Source: Aeromonas rivuli
Lineage (GTDB): Bacteria > Pseudomonadota > Gammaproteobacteria > Enterobacterales > Aeromonadaceae
DNA: 58,154 bases
Assembly: GCF_000820045.1 (NCBI RefSeq)
Contig: NZ_CDBJ01000071.1
Span: 1 to 58,154, forward strand
Reading direction: 5' to 3'
Shown: piece after piece, positions 8,069-17,054 of the stretch
How the letters are laid out: every line of letters begins with the position of its first letter
Position numbering within the stretch: position 1 is the stretch's first letter
Notes under the pieces: generated by a model
The model's database searches: none
What the model saw: the letters and a program-made list of their open reading frames with translations, nothing else
What the model was told of the DNA's origin: nothing
Program-made: the position numbers and the translations under genes

Positions 8069-8962
8069 TCAGGCCCGGGTCAATGGTTTGGACAGGGCCA
8101 ACCGCCCCCCCAGCAGGTGTACCAGGAAGCCGAGCAGCACCAGCGCAGAGCCCAGCCACTGCAAGGGGGTTGGATGCTCATCGAGCAAGATGGCGGCAGT
8201 CACCATGCCGACGCAGGGGACCAGCAGGGAGAGCGGCGCCACTTGGGCTACGGGGTAGCGCATCAGCAGCCGGCCCCACAGCCCGTAGCCGAGCCAGGTG
8301 GCAACCAGCGAGAGATAAAGCACGCAGAGCAACCCTTTCCAGCTGAACTGTTGCAGGCTATGGACGATCAGCGCCGGCCCCTCGAACAGCCAGGAGAGGG
8401 CGAGAAACGGCACTATGGGCACCAGACCACCCCAGGCGATCAGGCTCGGCAAGGCCACCTGATAGCGCAGCCCAATCTGGCGGTTGATGACGTTACCCAG
8501 TCCCCAGCAAGCGGAGGCGCACAGGGTCAGCACGAAGCCGAGCAGGGTCAGGTTGCCTTCCCCATGAGTGGCGATGAGGTAGAGACCGGCTCCTGCCAAC
8601 GGCAGGGCAACCCAGTGGTGGGGCTGCCAGCGCTCTCCCAGCCAGATCATGGCGAACAGCAGGGTAAATACCACTTGAGATTGCAGCACCAGGGAGGCCA
8701 TGCCTGCGGGCATGCCAAACTTCATGGCGCTAAACAGGAAGGCAAACTGGGCCAGGCTGATGGTTCCGCCGTAGGCCAGCAGCCAGCGCCAGGGGATGGT
8801 GGGTTTTGGAACCAGCAAGATGGCGGGAAAGACCACGCCGACAAAACGCAATGCGCCCAGCAGCAGGGGCGGTATGCCGTCCAGCCCCCACTTGATCACC
8901 ACGAAATTGAGGCCCCAGCAGAGGATAACCAGGGCTGCCAGACACTTGTCCTTGGCTTGCAT
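8069..8962 (-). CDS. EamA-family drug/metabolite transporter
   Basis: A 297-residue inner-membrane protein with about ten hydrophobic segments in two EamA repeats. The first starts at LAALVILCWGLNFVVIKWGL and the second at LGFVLTLCASACWGLGNVI. Members export amino acids or metabolites, for example O-acetylserine/cysteine; the substrate here is unknown. The start at 8962 is preceded by AGGATG on the coding strand. The reading frame extends further upstream, but that part is hydrophilic and unlike the family. A perfect dyad lies 57 bp upstream. Confidence 0.85.
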   Translation of the reverse strand: MQAKDKCLAALVILCWGLNFVVIKWGLDGIPPLLLGALRFVGVVFPAILLVPKPTIPWRWLLAYGGTISLAQFAFLFSAMKFGMPAGMASLVLQSQVVFTLLFAMIWLGERWQPHHWVALPLAGAGLYLIATHGEGNLTLLGFVLTLCASACWGLGNVINRQIGLRYQVALPSLIAWGGLVPIVPFLALSWLFEGPALIVHSLQQFSWKGLLCVLYLSLVATWLGYGLWGRLLMRYPVAQVAPLSLLVPCVGMVTAAILLDEHPTPLQWLGSALVLLGFLVHLLGGRLALSKPLTRA

Positions 8963-9018
8963 GACACATCCTTGTTTGATAACGAAGGTAATGATCCCGC
9001 CAGGACAGGCAGGCAAGG

Positions 9019-9038
9019 TGTCGAGCATAACCTCGACA
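9019..9038. promoter_or_regulatory. perfect 7-bp dyad upstream of the EamA gene, possible operator
   Basis: TGTCGAG and CTCGACA flank a CATAAC centre. On the minus strand the dyad overlaps TTATGC, which sits 18 bp downstream of TTGACG and could be the -10 element for the EamA gene. This is the geometry of a repressor site, but no factor is identified. Confidence 0.35.
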
Positions 9039-9280
9039 GGGTGCCCGGCGTCAACCGGAACGCCAGTTTCAGGCTGATTTAGGTGTCCGTTGAGGGGGCG
9101 CCGGCACTCGATACAAGGTGCCAATGCTCAAAGCCGCCTGTGATGGGGTCATCGCCCTGGCGAGCTGCCTTGATTGCCCAAGAGCCAGGGAAGTGCTCGG
9201 GGAGGGGTTGCGCAGACTAAACTCTAAGGGAGAGCACCCGCGGTGCGGGTCCTGATAAATGGTAAATACGGAGGTACCCC

Positions 9281-9472
9281 ATGAGCGATCACTCCCTGCT
9301 TCCCCATGGCGAGGATCTGCGCCGGGCGGTACGCTGGTTGGCTGAGGGACACGCCAGTGATCCCCATGCTATCGAGGAGGCCTGCCTGCGCTTCGATCTC
9401 TCTCCCCTCGATGGAGAGTTTCTCATCACCCACTGGACCGCGCCTGGCAACGGTACCGATCGGCCAGCCTGA
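9281..9472 (+). CDS. small conserved-looking hypothetical protein (63 aa)
   Basis: A 63-residue acidic, soluble protein behind an excellent ribosome-binding site (GGAGGT, six bases before ATG). The pattern LLPHGEDLRRAVRWLAEGH...EEACLRFDLSPLDGEFL suggests two or three helices. I do not recognise a named family, and no function is claimed. A short hairpin (ACCCGC / GCGGGT) sits about 30 bp upstream of the start. It is convergent with the HD-GYP gene. Confidence 0.6.
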   Translation: MSDHSLLPHGEDLRRAVRWLAEGHASDPHAIEEACLRFDLSPLDGEFLITHWTAPGNGTDRPA

Positions 9473-9513
9473 GCGCGGCCGGCGCCGGACTCCCTTATAG
9501 CGCCGTGGTGTCG

Positions 9514-10716
9514 TCAGATGAAATGAGCGAGGGTGATGCCATAATCCTTGGGATCCACGGTGCTCTCTATGGTCTCATTGACGCTGGCTTTGGCAAGGTC
9601 GAGCAGGTGCACCTCCAGATAGTGCCGTTGGGTGGCGTGATAGATCACCTTGACCAGGGGCTTGAGTGGCGCCAGCTCGTTGCGTTGCATCACCAAGGCC
9701 AGGCGCTGATTGGAGAGCAGTACCAGGGTGCCAACCGGATAGACCCCCATGCACTTGATAAAACGCGTCACCAGTCCCTCATCGAAGTGAGTGACAGCCC
9801 CCTTGAGCAGGATCCTGAACGCCTGGGTCGGCTGCATCCCCTGCTTGTAGACCCTGTCTGCCGTCACCGCATCATAGACATCGACAATGGCGCTCATGCG
9901 CGTGTAGAGCGAGAGCTGCTCTCCCTTGAGGTGGCGGGGGTAACCTGAGCCATCCAGCCGCTCATGGTGGTTGGCGGCCACCTCCAACATGGTGGGGGTG
10001 ATTCCCGTCGTCGCCTTGAGGATGTCGTGGCTGTGCACCACATGCTCGCGCATGATGGCAAACTCTTCGTCGGTCAGCTTGCCCGGTTTGTTGAGCACGG
10101 CATCCGGGGTCATTATCTTGCCCACATCGTGGAGCAGCCCTCCCAGGGTCAACTCCTTGAGCACGCTGCGTTCGAGCCCCAGATAGCGGCCGAAGTTGGC
10201 GAGCAGTATGGCCACGTTCATGGAGTGTTCCATCAGGTAGGCATCCTTGGCCCGGATGCGGGCCAGACAGAGCATGGCATCCCCGTGACTGAACATGGTG
10301 TCGACCATCTCCTCGGCCACGGTGGCGAGCGAGGTGATATCGATGGGTTCGCCCGCCTTGAGCTGGCGAATGAACTTGCCTTGCAGCTCACGGGCTTCTT
10401 GATAGAGGCGGCGGATCTTGAGCTCGCGCCCCTCACCCGGGACACGAAGCCCCTGGGGGGCAGTCATCGAGAGAGAGGAGCTGTCTGGTTGCTCGGCGGT
10501 ACAAGGGGGGGAAGCCTTGGCCAGCTTGCTACGACTGAGATCGACCCGCACCCTCAGCACGCCGCGGGTCACCAGGGCCGCAATCTGGCGCTCATCGTTG
10601 ACCCGGCCTGTCTGGGCAATCTCCATGTCGCCCCGTTGGCTGATGATGGCTACCACGAACATGCCGGGTTTGAGGCTACTGATGGCAATGACGGGATGGG
10701 GGGAGGCTGAGATCAT
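9514..10716 (-). CDS. HD-GYP domain cyclic-di-GMP phosphodiesterase
   Basis: A 400-residue cytoplasmic protein with an N-terminal DUF3391-type region (about residues 10-100, ISSLKPGMFVV...) and a C-terminal HD-GYP domain. Catalytic motifs are visible: GLLHDVGK (HD pair), the downstream HHERLDGSGYP (HHE...GYP), and DVYDAVTADR. The family hydrolyses c-di-GMP to GMP or pGpG and controls motility and biofilm formation. There is no receiver or membrane segment. It is a single-gene unit. Proximity to flagellar genes 5 kb away is suggestive only. Confidence 0.92.
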   Translation of the reverse strand: MISASPHPVIAISSLKPGMFVVAIISQRGDMEIAQTGRVNDERQIAALVTRGVLRVRVDLSRSKLAKASPPCTAEQPDSSSLSMTAPQGLRVPGEGRELKIRRLYQEARELQGKFIRQLKAGEPIDITSLATVAEEMVDTMFSHGDAMLCLARIRAKDAYLMEHSMNVAILLANFGRYLGLERSVLKELTLGGLLHDVGKIMTPDAVLNKPGKLTDEEFAIMREHVVHSHDILKATTGITPTMLEVAANHHERLDGSGYPRHLKGEQLSLYTRMSAIVDVYDAVTADRVYKQGMQPTQAFRILLKGAVTHFDEGLVTRFIKCMGVYPVGTLVLLSNQRLALVMQRNELAPLKPLVKVIYHATQRHYLEVHLLDLAKASVNETIESTVDPKDYGITLAHFI

Positions 10717-10881
10717 AGGGTTCTGCCTTTATGATGGTGCCTGGTCACTTAGGCTGATTATGGGGCGAGTCTACCACTGGTTTCGGAGGCCGTCACAGGC
10801 CTGGCGGGCGTTAATGCTGGAGTTGTCACGGTTGGCCGATATAATGTCGCCCTTTTCCCGATGGCAATGTTGAGGTAGTGA

Positions 10882-11574
10882 ATGCGGCTCGATAAATTTC
10901 TTTGCGACTGTTCCGATCTGACCCGCTCCCTGGCGGGCCGAGTGATCAGGCGAGGAGAGGTCATAGTGGATGGCATCGTGGTCAAACAACCCGCTTTCCA
11001 TATCAACGAACAGAGCCAGATCGAGTTTGACGGCGTCATGCTGAGCCTCGACAGGCGCAACCGCTACTTCATGCTGCATAAACCGGAAGGCTATGTCTGC
11101 TCCAATGAGGATCCGGATCACACGACGGTGTTCGCGCTGCTGGATGAGCCGGCCATCGGCAAGCTGCATGTGGTGGGGCGCCTCGATCTCGATACCACAG
11201 GCCTGGTGCTGATCAGCGACGATGGCCAGTGGTCCCATCGCATCACCTCGCCTCGCCACGAGTGTGCCAAGACCTACCGCGTCTGGCTGGCGGACCCTGT
11301 TCATCAGGATGCGGTCTCGCTGTTTGCCGATGGGGTTTTCCTGCGCAATGAGACCGATAAAACGCGCCCGGCCAAGCTCGAGCTGTTGGGGGAGTGCGAG
11401 GCGCGGCTGACCATCCAAGAGGGCAAGTACCATCAGGTCAAGCGGATGTTCGCCTCCATCGGCAACAAGGTGGTCGGCCTGCACCGTGAGCAGATAGGCC
11501 CGCTGATGCTGGATGAGACCTTGGAACTTGGCGAGTATCGTGAGCTGACTGACGAAGAGATTGCCCTGTTCTGA
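10882..11574 (+). CDS. rsuA: 16S rRNA pseudouridine(516) synthase
   Basis: A 230-residue RsuA/RluB-family enzyme. It has an N-terminal S4 RNA-binding domain (MRLDKFLCDCSDLTRSLAGRVIRRGEVIVDG) and a catalytic domain with the GRLDLDTTGL motif, whose Asp is the nucleophile. The family isomerises U516 of 16S rRNA. Length matches E. coli RsuA. GAGGT lies before the ATG and a strong intrinsic terminator follows. The alternative member RluE/RluF is less likely given the size and the S4 domain. Confidence 0.9.
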   Translation: MRLDKFLCDCSDLTRSLAGRVIRRGEVIVDGIVVKQPAFHINEQSQIEFDGVMLSLDRRNRYFMLHKPEGYVCSNEDPDHTTVFALLDEPAIGKLHVVGRLDLDTTGLVLISDDGQWSHRITSPRHECAKTYRVWLADPVHQDAVSLFADGVFLRNETDKTRPAKLELLGECEARLTIQEGKYHQVKRMFASIGNKVVGLHREQIGPLMLDETLELGEYRELTDEEIALF

Positions 11575-11627
11575 GTCACCTGGTGCCCAGCCACATTGCC
11601 TGGGCAGGAGTGGGGATATGGGATGGG

Positions 11628-11664
11628 AAAACGGCGGGGGCTGACAGGCTCCCGCCGTTTTTTT
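11628..11664 (+). terminator. intrinsic terminator of rsuA
   Basis: AAAACGGCGGG pairs with CCCGCCGTTTT and is followed by continuing T residues, 7 T in all. Confidence 0.9.
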
Positions 11665-11755
11665 ATGGCTTCTCATCCCCTCCCTGAGGGTCAGGGAGCG
11701 GCGTTGCCCACAGGGGCGGCGCCTGTTCAGCAGGTCCCATGGGGGAGGGCATGAC

Positions 11756-12658
11756 TCAATGGCTGCCACTCATGCCCAGCACCAGAATGGTACCCAGGGT
11801 GGCGAGCAGGGCACCCGCCCAGGCGGGTAGGCTGGGGCGCTGACCCGAATGCCACCAGAGCAGGGGGAGCAACACCACAGGGGTGGTGGCGGAGAGAATG
11901 GCCACCATGCCCACATCCCCCTGGCGCAGGGCAACCAGGATCAGTGTCATCCCCAAAGCCATGGCCAGGAAACCATTGACTCCAATCATGGCGAGAATGG
12001 GGCGATTGATGGGGTTGAGGGGCATGGCGAGGGGCACCCGCAGCAGGCGCAGCACGCAATGGGCAAACAGGGCGCTGGCCATGCGCACCCCGGAGGCGCT
12101 GACCGGATCTATGTCGCTGCCGGCCATGACCGGCTTGGCAATGATGGCCCCCAGGCTCTGACACAGGGCGGCAGTCAGACCCAGTCCTATGCCGATGGCG
12201 ATGTGGCCGCGAACCTGCTCCCAGTCATGGGACTGGCCGCGCCGACCGAAGAGTATGGCCAGCATGACCCCGGTGAGCACCAGCAGGGCGCCAAGCAGCC
12301 GCCAGCCGGTGAGCGTCTCGTCAAACAGCCAGAGGCCGAGCAGGGCGGAGAAGAGCGCATGGCAGGAGAAGAGCAGGCCGCTGCGGCGGGGGCCGAGTCG
12401 GTTCATGCAGGCGAACAGGGCGGTATCGCCAATGAAGATGCCGATGAGACCCGAGAGGATCAGCAGAGGCACGGCCCCGGCGCTCAGGCTCTGCCAGCCA
12501 CCCGTTGCCAGACTGGCCCCCCCCAGCATCAGGCTGACCAGGAACATGCGCCAGCGACTGTAGGCGAAGGCCCCCAGATGGCGAGCCGGTTTGACCGATA
12601 TCAGGGCGGCAACCGCCCATAAACTGGCGGCAGCCAGCGCCAGCCACTCGTACCCCAT
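11756..12658 (-). CDS. EamA/DMT-family transporter
   Basis: A 300-residue integral membrane protein with about ten transmembrane helices in two EamA repeats, starting MGYEWLALAAASLWAVAALISVKP. A cytoplasmic hinge (FGRRGQSHDWEQVRG) lies between the repeats. It is likely an exporter of a small metabolite, substrate unknown. It is only distantly similar to the other EamA protein at 8.1-9.0 kb, so the two are separate acquisitions rather than a recent duplication. It is convergent with rsuA. Confidence 0.82.
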   Translation of the reverse strand: MGYEWLALAAASLWAVAALISVKPARHLGAFAYSRWRMFLVSLMLGGASLATGGWQSLSAGAVPLLILSGLIGIFIGDTALFACMNRLGPRRSGLLFSCHALFSALLGLWLFDETLTGWRLLGALLVLTGVMLAILFGRRGQSHDWEQVRGHIAIGIGLGLTAALCQSLGAIIAKPVMAGSDIDPVSASGVRMASALFAHCVLRLLRVPLAMPLNPINRPILAMIGVNGFLAMALGMTLILVALRQGDVGMVAILSATTPVVLLPLLWWHSGQRPSLPAWAGALLATLGTILVLGMSGSH

Positions 12659-13029
12659 AAAGACCTCTGAACATCCAGTCCGAAAGCCGAGTCAGGCGGC
12701 GACCTGTGCCACTCCCCGACCTTCATGACAACAACGAAAAAGTAGCTGCAAAGCCGTAGCAGGCCACGCCCTGCACCCGTGACTCATACTGCATAAAGAC
12801 TGCGGCGTCTCAAGGGGGAAAGGCGCGGCAAACCGTTGCCTGCGCCAGTCATCCGGATTTCATGCCAACGACGAAAAAAAATGCCCGAAAGACTCCATCT
12901 CAGGGGCGAGCCGGATACAATACGGGGCGTTTTCGGGGATAACAAGGACGGCATCATGCATTCGTCATCAGGCGCGCCGTCGGCCTTCCCCTCATGTTTG
13001 GTAAAGCATTGCGAAAAGAGGTCAGTTGT
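12659..13029. other. 371-bp non-coding region upstream of the peptide-binding protein gene
   Basis: No gene is supported here. It holds the divergent promoters of the EamA and OppA-like genes. A TACAAT at about 12914 could be a -10 element for the latter. An imperfect direct repeat is visible: TTCATGACAACAACGAAAAA (12722-12741) and TTCATGCCAACGACGAAAAA (12859-12878), 18 of 20 bases identical. Confidence 0.5.
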
Positions 13030-14688
13030 ATGTATCACCGTCTTGTCCATCCCGCCCTGCGCCGGATCTCTCCCCTGTTGTGCGCCTTGCTATGTGGCGG
13101 CACCTTGAGCCAGGTGGCCCTCGCCACGCCCGTGGATGCCGCCCCGGATCTCGCCCCCCGTCAGACTCTGGTCAAGGGCAATGGTGCCGAGCCCGAATCC
13201 CTGGATCCGGCCCTGGTGCGCAGCGGCTTTCCCGGTGAAGTGATCCTGGTCGACTTGTTCGAGGGATTGGTGAGCGAAAATGGCGAGGGCAAGATAGTAC
13301 CGGCCCAGGCCATGCGGTGGGAGCAGAGCCCGGATGGGTTGGAGTGGCGTTTCTTCCTGCGCCCCAACCTGCACTGGTCGAATGGCACCCCCCTCAAGGC
13401 GGAGGATTTTGTCTATGCCTGGCGCCGTTTGCTCGATCCCGCCCTGGCCTCTCCCTCGGCGGGGCTGATGCTGGCCACGGGCATCAACAATGCTGCTTCC
13501 ATCTATGCGGGTGCCCTGGATCTTGACTCGCTGGGGGTGGTTGCAGAGGGGGATCAGATCCTCAAGGTGACCCTGGAGCGGCCCGTCCCCTATTTTCTGC
13601 AGCTCATCAGTCAGCGCCCCTTCGTGCCGGTGCCACGGCAAGTGATTGCCGAATTTGGCAAGGGGTGGACCCAGCCCGCTCATCTCGTCAGCAATGGTGC
13701 CTATCGGCTCACTAGCTGGGTGATGAACGAGCGGCTGGAGGCCGAGCGCAACCCCGCTTATTGGGACAACGGCCACACTCGCATCGATAGGGTCACCTAT
13801 CTGCCGCTCGCTTCCCAGCATGCCGAACGACTGCGCTACGAGGCGGGAGAGATCCAGCTCACCAACCGGGTCGCCCAGGATTACTATGCCCGCATCAAGG
13901 CCACTGCCCCTGAACGGCTCTGGGGCCTGCCGCTGCTCGGCACCTACCTCTATAGCTTCAACATGAACAAACCCGAGTTGCAGGACGTGCGGGTACGCCA
14001 GGCCCTGAGCATGGTGATCGACCGCCAGCTGCTGACCGACAAGGTGAGTGCTCAGGGGGAGCTGCCCAGCTGGCGCCTGCTGCCAGATATACCGGGTTAT
14101 ACGGCCACCACCCCTGAGCTGGCGAACGCCTCCCAGGATATCCGCAGCGCCATGGCCGTTAAGCTCCTCAAGGAAGCGGGCATCGACGAGACTCATCCCC
14201 TGCGCCTGACCCTCACCTACAACAGTTCGGAGAACCACAAACGCATGGCGTTGGCGGTGGCCAGCATGTGGAAGCCCCTCGGGGTCGAGGTCGAACTGCG
14301 CAACATGGAGTGGAATGCCTATCAGCTTGCCAAGAACAGCGGCGACTTCATGGTGGCGCGATCCTTCCTGTTTGGTGACTATGTGGAACCCTCTGCCATG
14401 CTCAATGCCCTGCGCTGCCTGGATCCGCAAAACGAGAGTGGCTACTGCAACCCTCACTATGATCAACTGCTAGAGCAGGCTGCGGCGACCCTGGATGAGC
14501 AGCGCCGCAGCCACCTCTATCAGCAGGCCGAGCGTCTGATAGAGCAGGATGTGCCCGTCATCCCCCTCTATCACTACAACCAGATGCGGCTGGTCGATCC
14601 CCAATTGCGTGGCTTGCCCAGCAGCAATCTCAAGGGGGCGATCGCCACCAAGGATCTCTATTTCGTAACTCCTTCAGGGGCCAAGTGA
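13030..14688 (+). CDS. oligopeptide ABC transporter periplasmic binding protein (OppA/MppA-like)
   Basis: A 552-residue family 5 solute-binding protein starting MYHRLVHPALRR. The signal peptide ends near VALATPVDA. The family pattern GAEPESLDPALVRSGFPGEVILVDLFEGL is followed by WSNGTPLKAEDFVYAWRRLLDP, very close to OppA. It binds peptides in the periplasm for an Opp-type permease that is not encoded here. The start at 13030 is preceded by AGAGGT; an in-frame ATG 12 codons earlier was rejected. Its stop overlaps the ATG of yfcE by one base. Confidence 0.88.
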   Translation: MYHRLVHPALRRISPLLCALLCGGTLSQVALATPVDAAPDLAPRQTLVKGNGAEPESLDPALVRSGFPGEVILVDLFEGLVSENGEGKIVPAQAMRWEQSPDGLEWRFFLRPNLHWSNGTPLKAEDFVYAWRRLLDPALASPSAGLMLATGINNAASIYAGALDLDSLGVVAEGDQILKVTLERPVPYFLQLISQRPFVPVPRQVIAEFGKGWTQPAHLVSNGAYRLTSWVMNERLEAERNPAYWDNGHTRIDRVTYLPLASQHAERLRYEAGEIQLTNRVAQDYYARIKATAPERLWGLPLLGTYLYSFNMNKPELQDVRVRQALSMVIDRQLLTDKVSAQGELPSWRLLPDIPGYTATTPELANASQDIRSAMAVKLLKEAGIDETHPLRLTLTYNSSENHKRMALAVASMWKPLGVEVELRNMEWNAYQLAKNSGDFMVARSFLFGDYVEPSAMLNALRCLDPQNESGYCNPHYDQLLEQAAATLDEQRRSHLYQQAERLIEQDVPVIPLYHYNQMRLVDPQLRGLPSSNLKGAIATKDLYFVTPSGAK

Positions 14689-15257
14689 TGAGACTCGCCA
14701 TTCTCTCGGATCTGCATGGCAGCCTGAGCGCGTTTGACGGTGTCATGGCCTGGCTTGGGCCCTGGCAGCCGGATCACTTGCTGCTGCTCGGGGACCTGCT
14801 GAGCCATGGTCCGCGCAATCCCGTCCCCGAGGGCTACCAGCCGGCGGCGCTGGCCGCACGACTCAATGGCCTGGCCAGTCGCATTCTGGCGGTGCGAGGG
14901 AACTGTGATTCGGAAGTGGATCAGATGCTGCTCGATTTCCCCATGATGGCGCCCTACAACCAACTGCTGGTCGATGGGCGGCGCTGGTTCATGAGTCATG
15001 GTCATCTCTATCACGCCGATGCCGTGCCTCTGCCGCCGGGCAGCCTCTATCTGAGCGGTCATACCCACCTGCCCGAGCTGAGGCGCACAGGGCAGGGCGA
15101 GCAACGGCGGGTCATGGTCAATCCGGGCTCTCTCTGTTTTCCCCGGGGCGAGCTACCTGCCAGCCTGGTCTGCTATGAAGCGGGGGAGCTGAGTCTGCGG
15201 GCGGCGCAGGATGGACGGGTGCTGCAGCGGCTCTCTCTGGCAGAGGGGTCTGCCTGA
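14688..15257 (+). CDS. yfcE: YfcE-type metallophosphoesterase
   Basis: A 189-residue calcineurin-like phosphodiesterase. The metal-binding motifs are in order: SDLHGS (residues 7-12), LGDLLSHG, GNCDSE, MSHGHLYH and SGHTHLPE. Length and motif order match E. coli YfcE, a manganese-dependent phosphodiesterase active on artificial substrates. A GTG codon precedes the ATG used here. The start overlaps the stop of the binding-protein gene, so it is translationally coupled. The physiological substrate is unknown. Confidence 0.9.
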   Translation: MRLAILSDLHGSLSAFDGVMAWLGPWQPDHLLLLGDLLSHGPRNPVPEGYQPAALAARLNGLASRILAVRGNCDSEVDQMLLDFPMMAPYNQLLVDGRRWFMSHGHLYHADAVPLPPGSLYLSGHTHLPELRRTGQGEQRRVMVNPGSLCFPRGELPASLVCYEAGELSLRAAQDGRVLQRLSLAEGSA

Positions 15258-15391
15258 GCAGGGGGGGGAGGGGAGATGACAGTGGTGAACCTGAGTGCCC
15301 AGCCCGATGGTTGGGCGGCTCACGAGTGAAGATCGATGATGAGTAAAGCGAAAAGGGTGCCCTGAGGGGCCGGGAAGGCAGACGGGAGAGG

Positions 15392-15808
15392 CTAGGCCTT
15401 GATCCCCGGGGAGCGGGTGCCGGAGCGGGTGTTGCCCTTGGCATCATAGGTGAGCGAGTTTCTGTCTCGCAGCTGGTTCAGGAAACCGGCCAGGCGGCGA
15501 TTGGAGACAATACTCAGCTCCAGCAGGCGACCATTGGTATCGTTTTGTTGCTGGCAGGCGACCAGCGCATCGGCGATCCTGGCCATGATATCCGGCTGGT
15601 GTGCGAGCCTATCCTGAAGATCGGGCTGCTGGGCCAGAGTGGTATCAAGCGCCTCTATGGCACTTAGCAACTGCTGTTTACGTTCTGCCAGGGTCGGCAA
15701 CTCCAAGGCTCTGCGCTGCTTGAGCAGTTCAAACTCTTCGCTCAGCAAACCCTGCATCTGGGTCAGCTGATCATGCTGTTGTTGCAGCAGTGCAGCCAGA
15801 CTCATCAT
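15392..15808 (-). CDS. flgN: flagellar export chaperone for hook-associated proteins
   Basis: A 138-residue helical FlgN protein (LLQQQHDQLTQMQGLLSEEFELLKQR...). The family chaperones FlgK and FlgL to the flagellar export gate. It starts in the ATGATGA overlapping the flgM stop, so translation is coupled to flgM. A region of 134 bp with no feature separates it from the convergent yfcE. Confidence 0.88.
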   Translation of the reverse strand: MMSLAALLQQQHDQLTQMQGLLSEEFELLKQRRALELPTLAERKQQLLSAIEALDTTLAQQPDLQDRLAHQPDIMARIADALVACQQQNDTNGRLLELSIVSNRRLAGFLNQLRDRNSLTYDAKGNTRSGTRSPGIKA

Positions 15809-16125
15809 CCCAGGGTTTTTTCCAGCTTGGCTTCGAAGCTGAACATCTTCTTGGCAACGGCTTCGCCATTGACCTGGTACTGGCCACTGGCCACGGCTTT
15901 CTTCAGGCTTTCCACCCGGCTCTCATTCCCGGTCGATACCGAGTTGAGGTTTTTTTGTACTTGTTGCAACTGTTGCGCCTCACTGGTCAGGGAGACTGAA
16001 TCGACCTTGACCTGAGTGGTGCGGGCATCTTGTCCGCCGTTGGTCGACTTGGCCACGCTGCTCTGGCTGTTACCGGTATTTTGTACCCGATTACCTGCCA
16101 AGTTGTTGATATTGTTAATAGCCAT
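15805..16125 (-). CDS. flgM: anti-sigma-28 factor
   Basis: A 106-residue FlgM. The N-terminus MAINNINNLAG is disordered and hydrophilic. The conserved C-terminal half (VSLTSEAQQLQQVQKNLNSV...VESLKKAVASGQYQVN) binds FliA. FlgM holds sigma-28 inactive until the hook is complete and FlgM is exported. It lies directly behind a sigma-28-type promoter (16165-16191), giving the usual feedback, and is coupled to flgN. Confidence 0.95.
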   Translation of the reverse strand: MAINNINNLAGNRVQNTGNSQSSVAKSTNGGQDARTTQVKVDSVSLTSEAQQLQQVQKNLNSVSTGNESRVESLKKAVASGQYQVNGEAVAKKMFSFEAKLEKTLG

Positions 16126-16164
16126 CTTGGTTACCTTTATTCGCTTTGCTGCCTGCTTACCCGT

Positions 16165-16191
16165 TTATCGGTCTAAGCTACCGGAACTTTA
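16165..16191 (-). promoter_or_regulatory. sigma-28 (FliA) promoter of flgMN
   Basis: On the minus strand TAAAGTTC (-35) and ACCGATAA (-10) are separated by 11 bp. This is nearly the consensus TAAAGTTT-N11-GCCGATAA. It lies 40 bp upstream of flgM. Confidence 0.85.
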
Positions 16192-16214
16192 GGGAAAATT
16201 ACCAAAAAATTCAT

Positions 16215-16898
16215 TCAGAAGCTGACAATAACGGAGCCGACTGAATTCACCTTGCCCTGTACCGTCCTGCCGGACCTGATATTAACCAGCTTGATCATGT
16301 CGCCGAAGCTACCATCTTGCAAGGCGCGCGCCATGGTTTTGATCTGCATGCTGCTGTTTTCGGCGATGAGGGTAACCTGATCGCCCTTGCAGATCACACA
16401 GATCTGATTCAGGCGCACCGGTTGGCCGGGTCTGAGTTCGCGTTTGCTGCGAGTACCGACCAGCGCCTCTATGTCCTGTATATAGTCACCACGGATCAGG
16501 GTCTGATCCTCGTAGGCCTGGATAAGCTGGTTGCGACCGAGAATATCCCCCTTGGCGATGGCTTCCGAGACGGTGATATAGGGCTTCTGGATGCTGACTC
16601 GCACCGGCAGATAGAGATCCCAGCCCGGCGTCTCGTTGCACTTGAGGTAGACAGTGGTGTTGCGTCTGATCTCCATCTTGGCAGGCAGGCTGATGTCGAG
16701 ATCATGCTCGCAGGCCGTGAGCTGCAAGCGGGTATCTATGCTGGCGGCACTGAGCTCGGCACGGGCATCCAGGGGCAAGGAGAGCTGATCGCGCACGAAC
16801 TCCTCCGCCCGGGTTTGCAACCCGGCATTGATATCGGACGCCAGGGCCTTGTTGGCCCCGCTGAGCAGCAACAGGATGAGGAAAAGTCTGTTAATCAT
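16215..16898 (-). CDS. flgA: flagellar P-ring assembly chaperone
   Basis: A 227-residue periplasmic FlgA. The signal peptide is MINRLFLILLLLSGANKALAS. The C-terminal SAF-like domain (about residues 95-225) includes ITVSEAIAKGDILGRNQL and RELRPGQPVRLNQI. The family assists assembly of FlgI into the P ring. The open frame continues far upstream, but the signal peptide and family length fix the start at 16898. It is divergent from cheV. A possible sigma-54 site lies at 17019-17034. Confidence 0.93.
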   Translation of the reverse strand: MINRLFLILLLLSGANKALASDINAGLQTRAEEFVRDQLSLPLDARAELSAASIDTRLQLTACEHDLDISLPAKMEIRRNTTVYLKCNETPGWDLYLPVRVSIQKPYITVSEAIAKGDILGRNQLIQAYEDQTLIRGDYIQDIEALVGTRSKRELRPGQPVRLNQICVICKGDQVTLIAENSSMQIKTMARALQDGSFGDMIKLVNIRSGRTVQGKVNSVGSVIVSF

Positions 16899-17018
16899 TT
16901 TCGTCCGCTGGTCGATAAGTGGATAACGTATAAGACAACTGTTCACTATGCTCGCGCCAAGATGGGTTCCTGGAACCGCTGGGAATCTGGCGCGAGTCAA
17001 CATGGCGCATGCACAACA

Positions 17019-17034
17019 TGCATGAATAATGCCA
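17019..17034 (-). promoter_or_regulatory. possible sigma-54 promoter toward flgA
   Basis: On the minus strand TGGCAT, five bases, then ATGCA gives the GG/GC pair 12 bp apart. The -24 element fits well; the -12 element deviates by one base from TTGCA. It is about 120 bp upstream of flgA. Confidence 0.35.
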
Positions 17035-17054
17035 GGCGTTTTTAGGGAGTGTGT

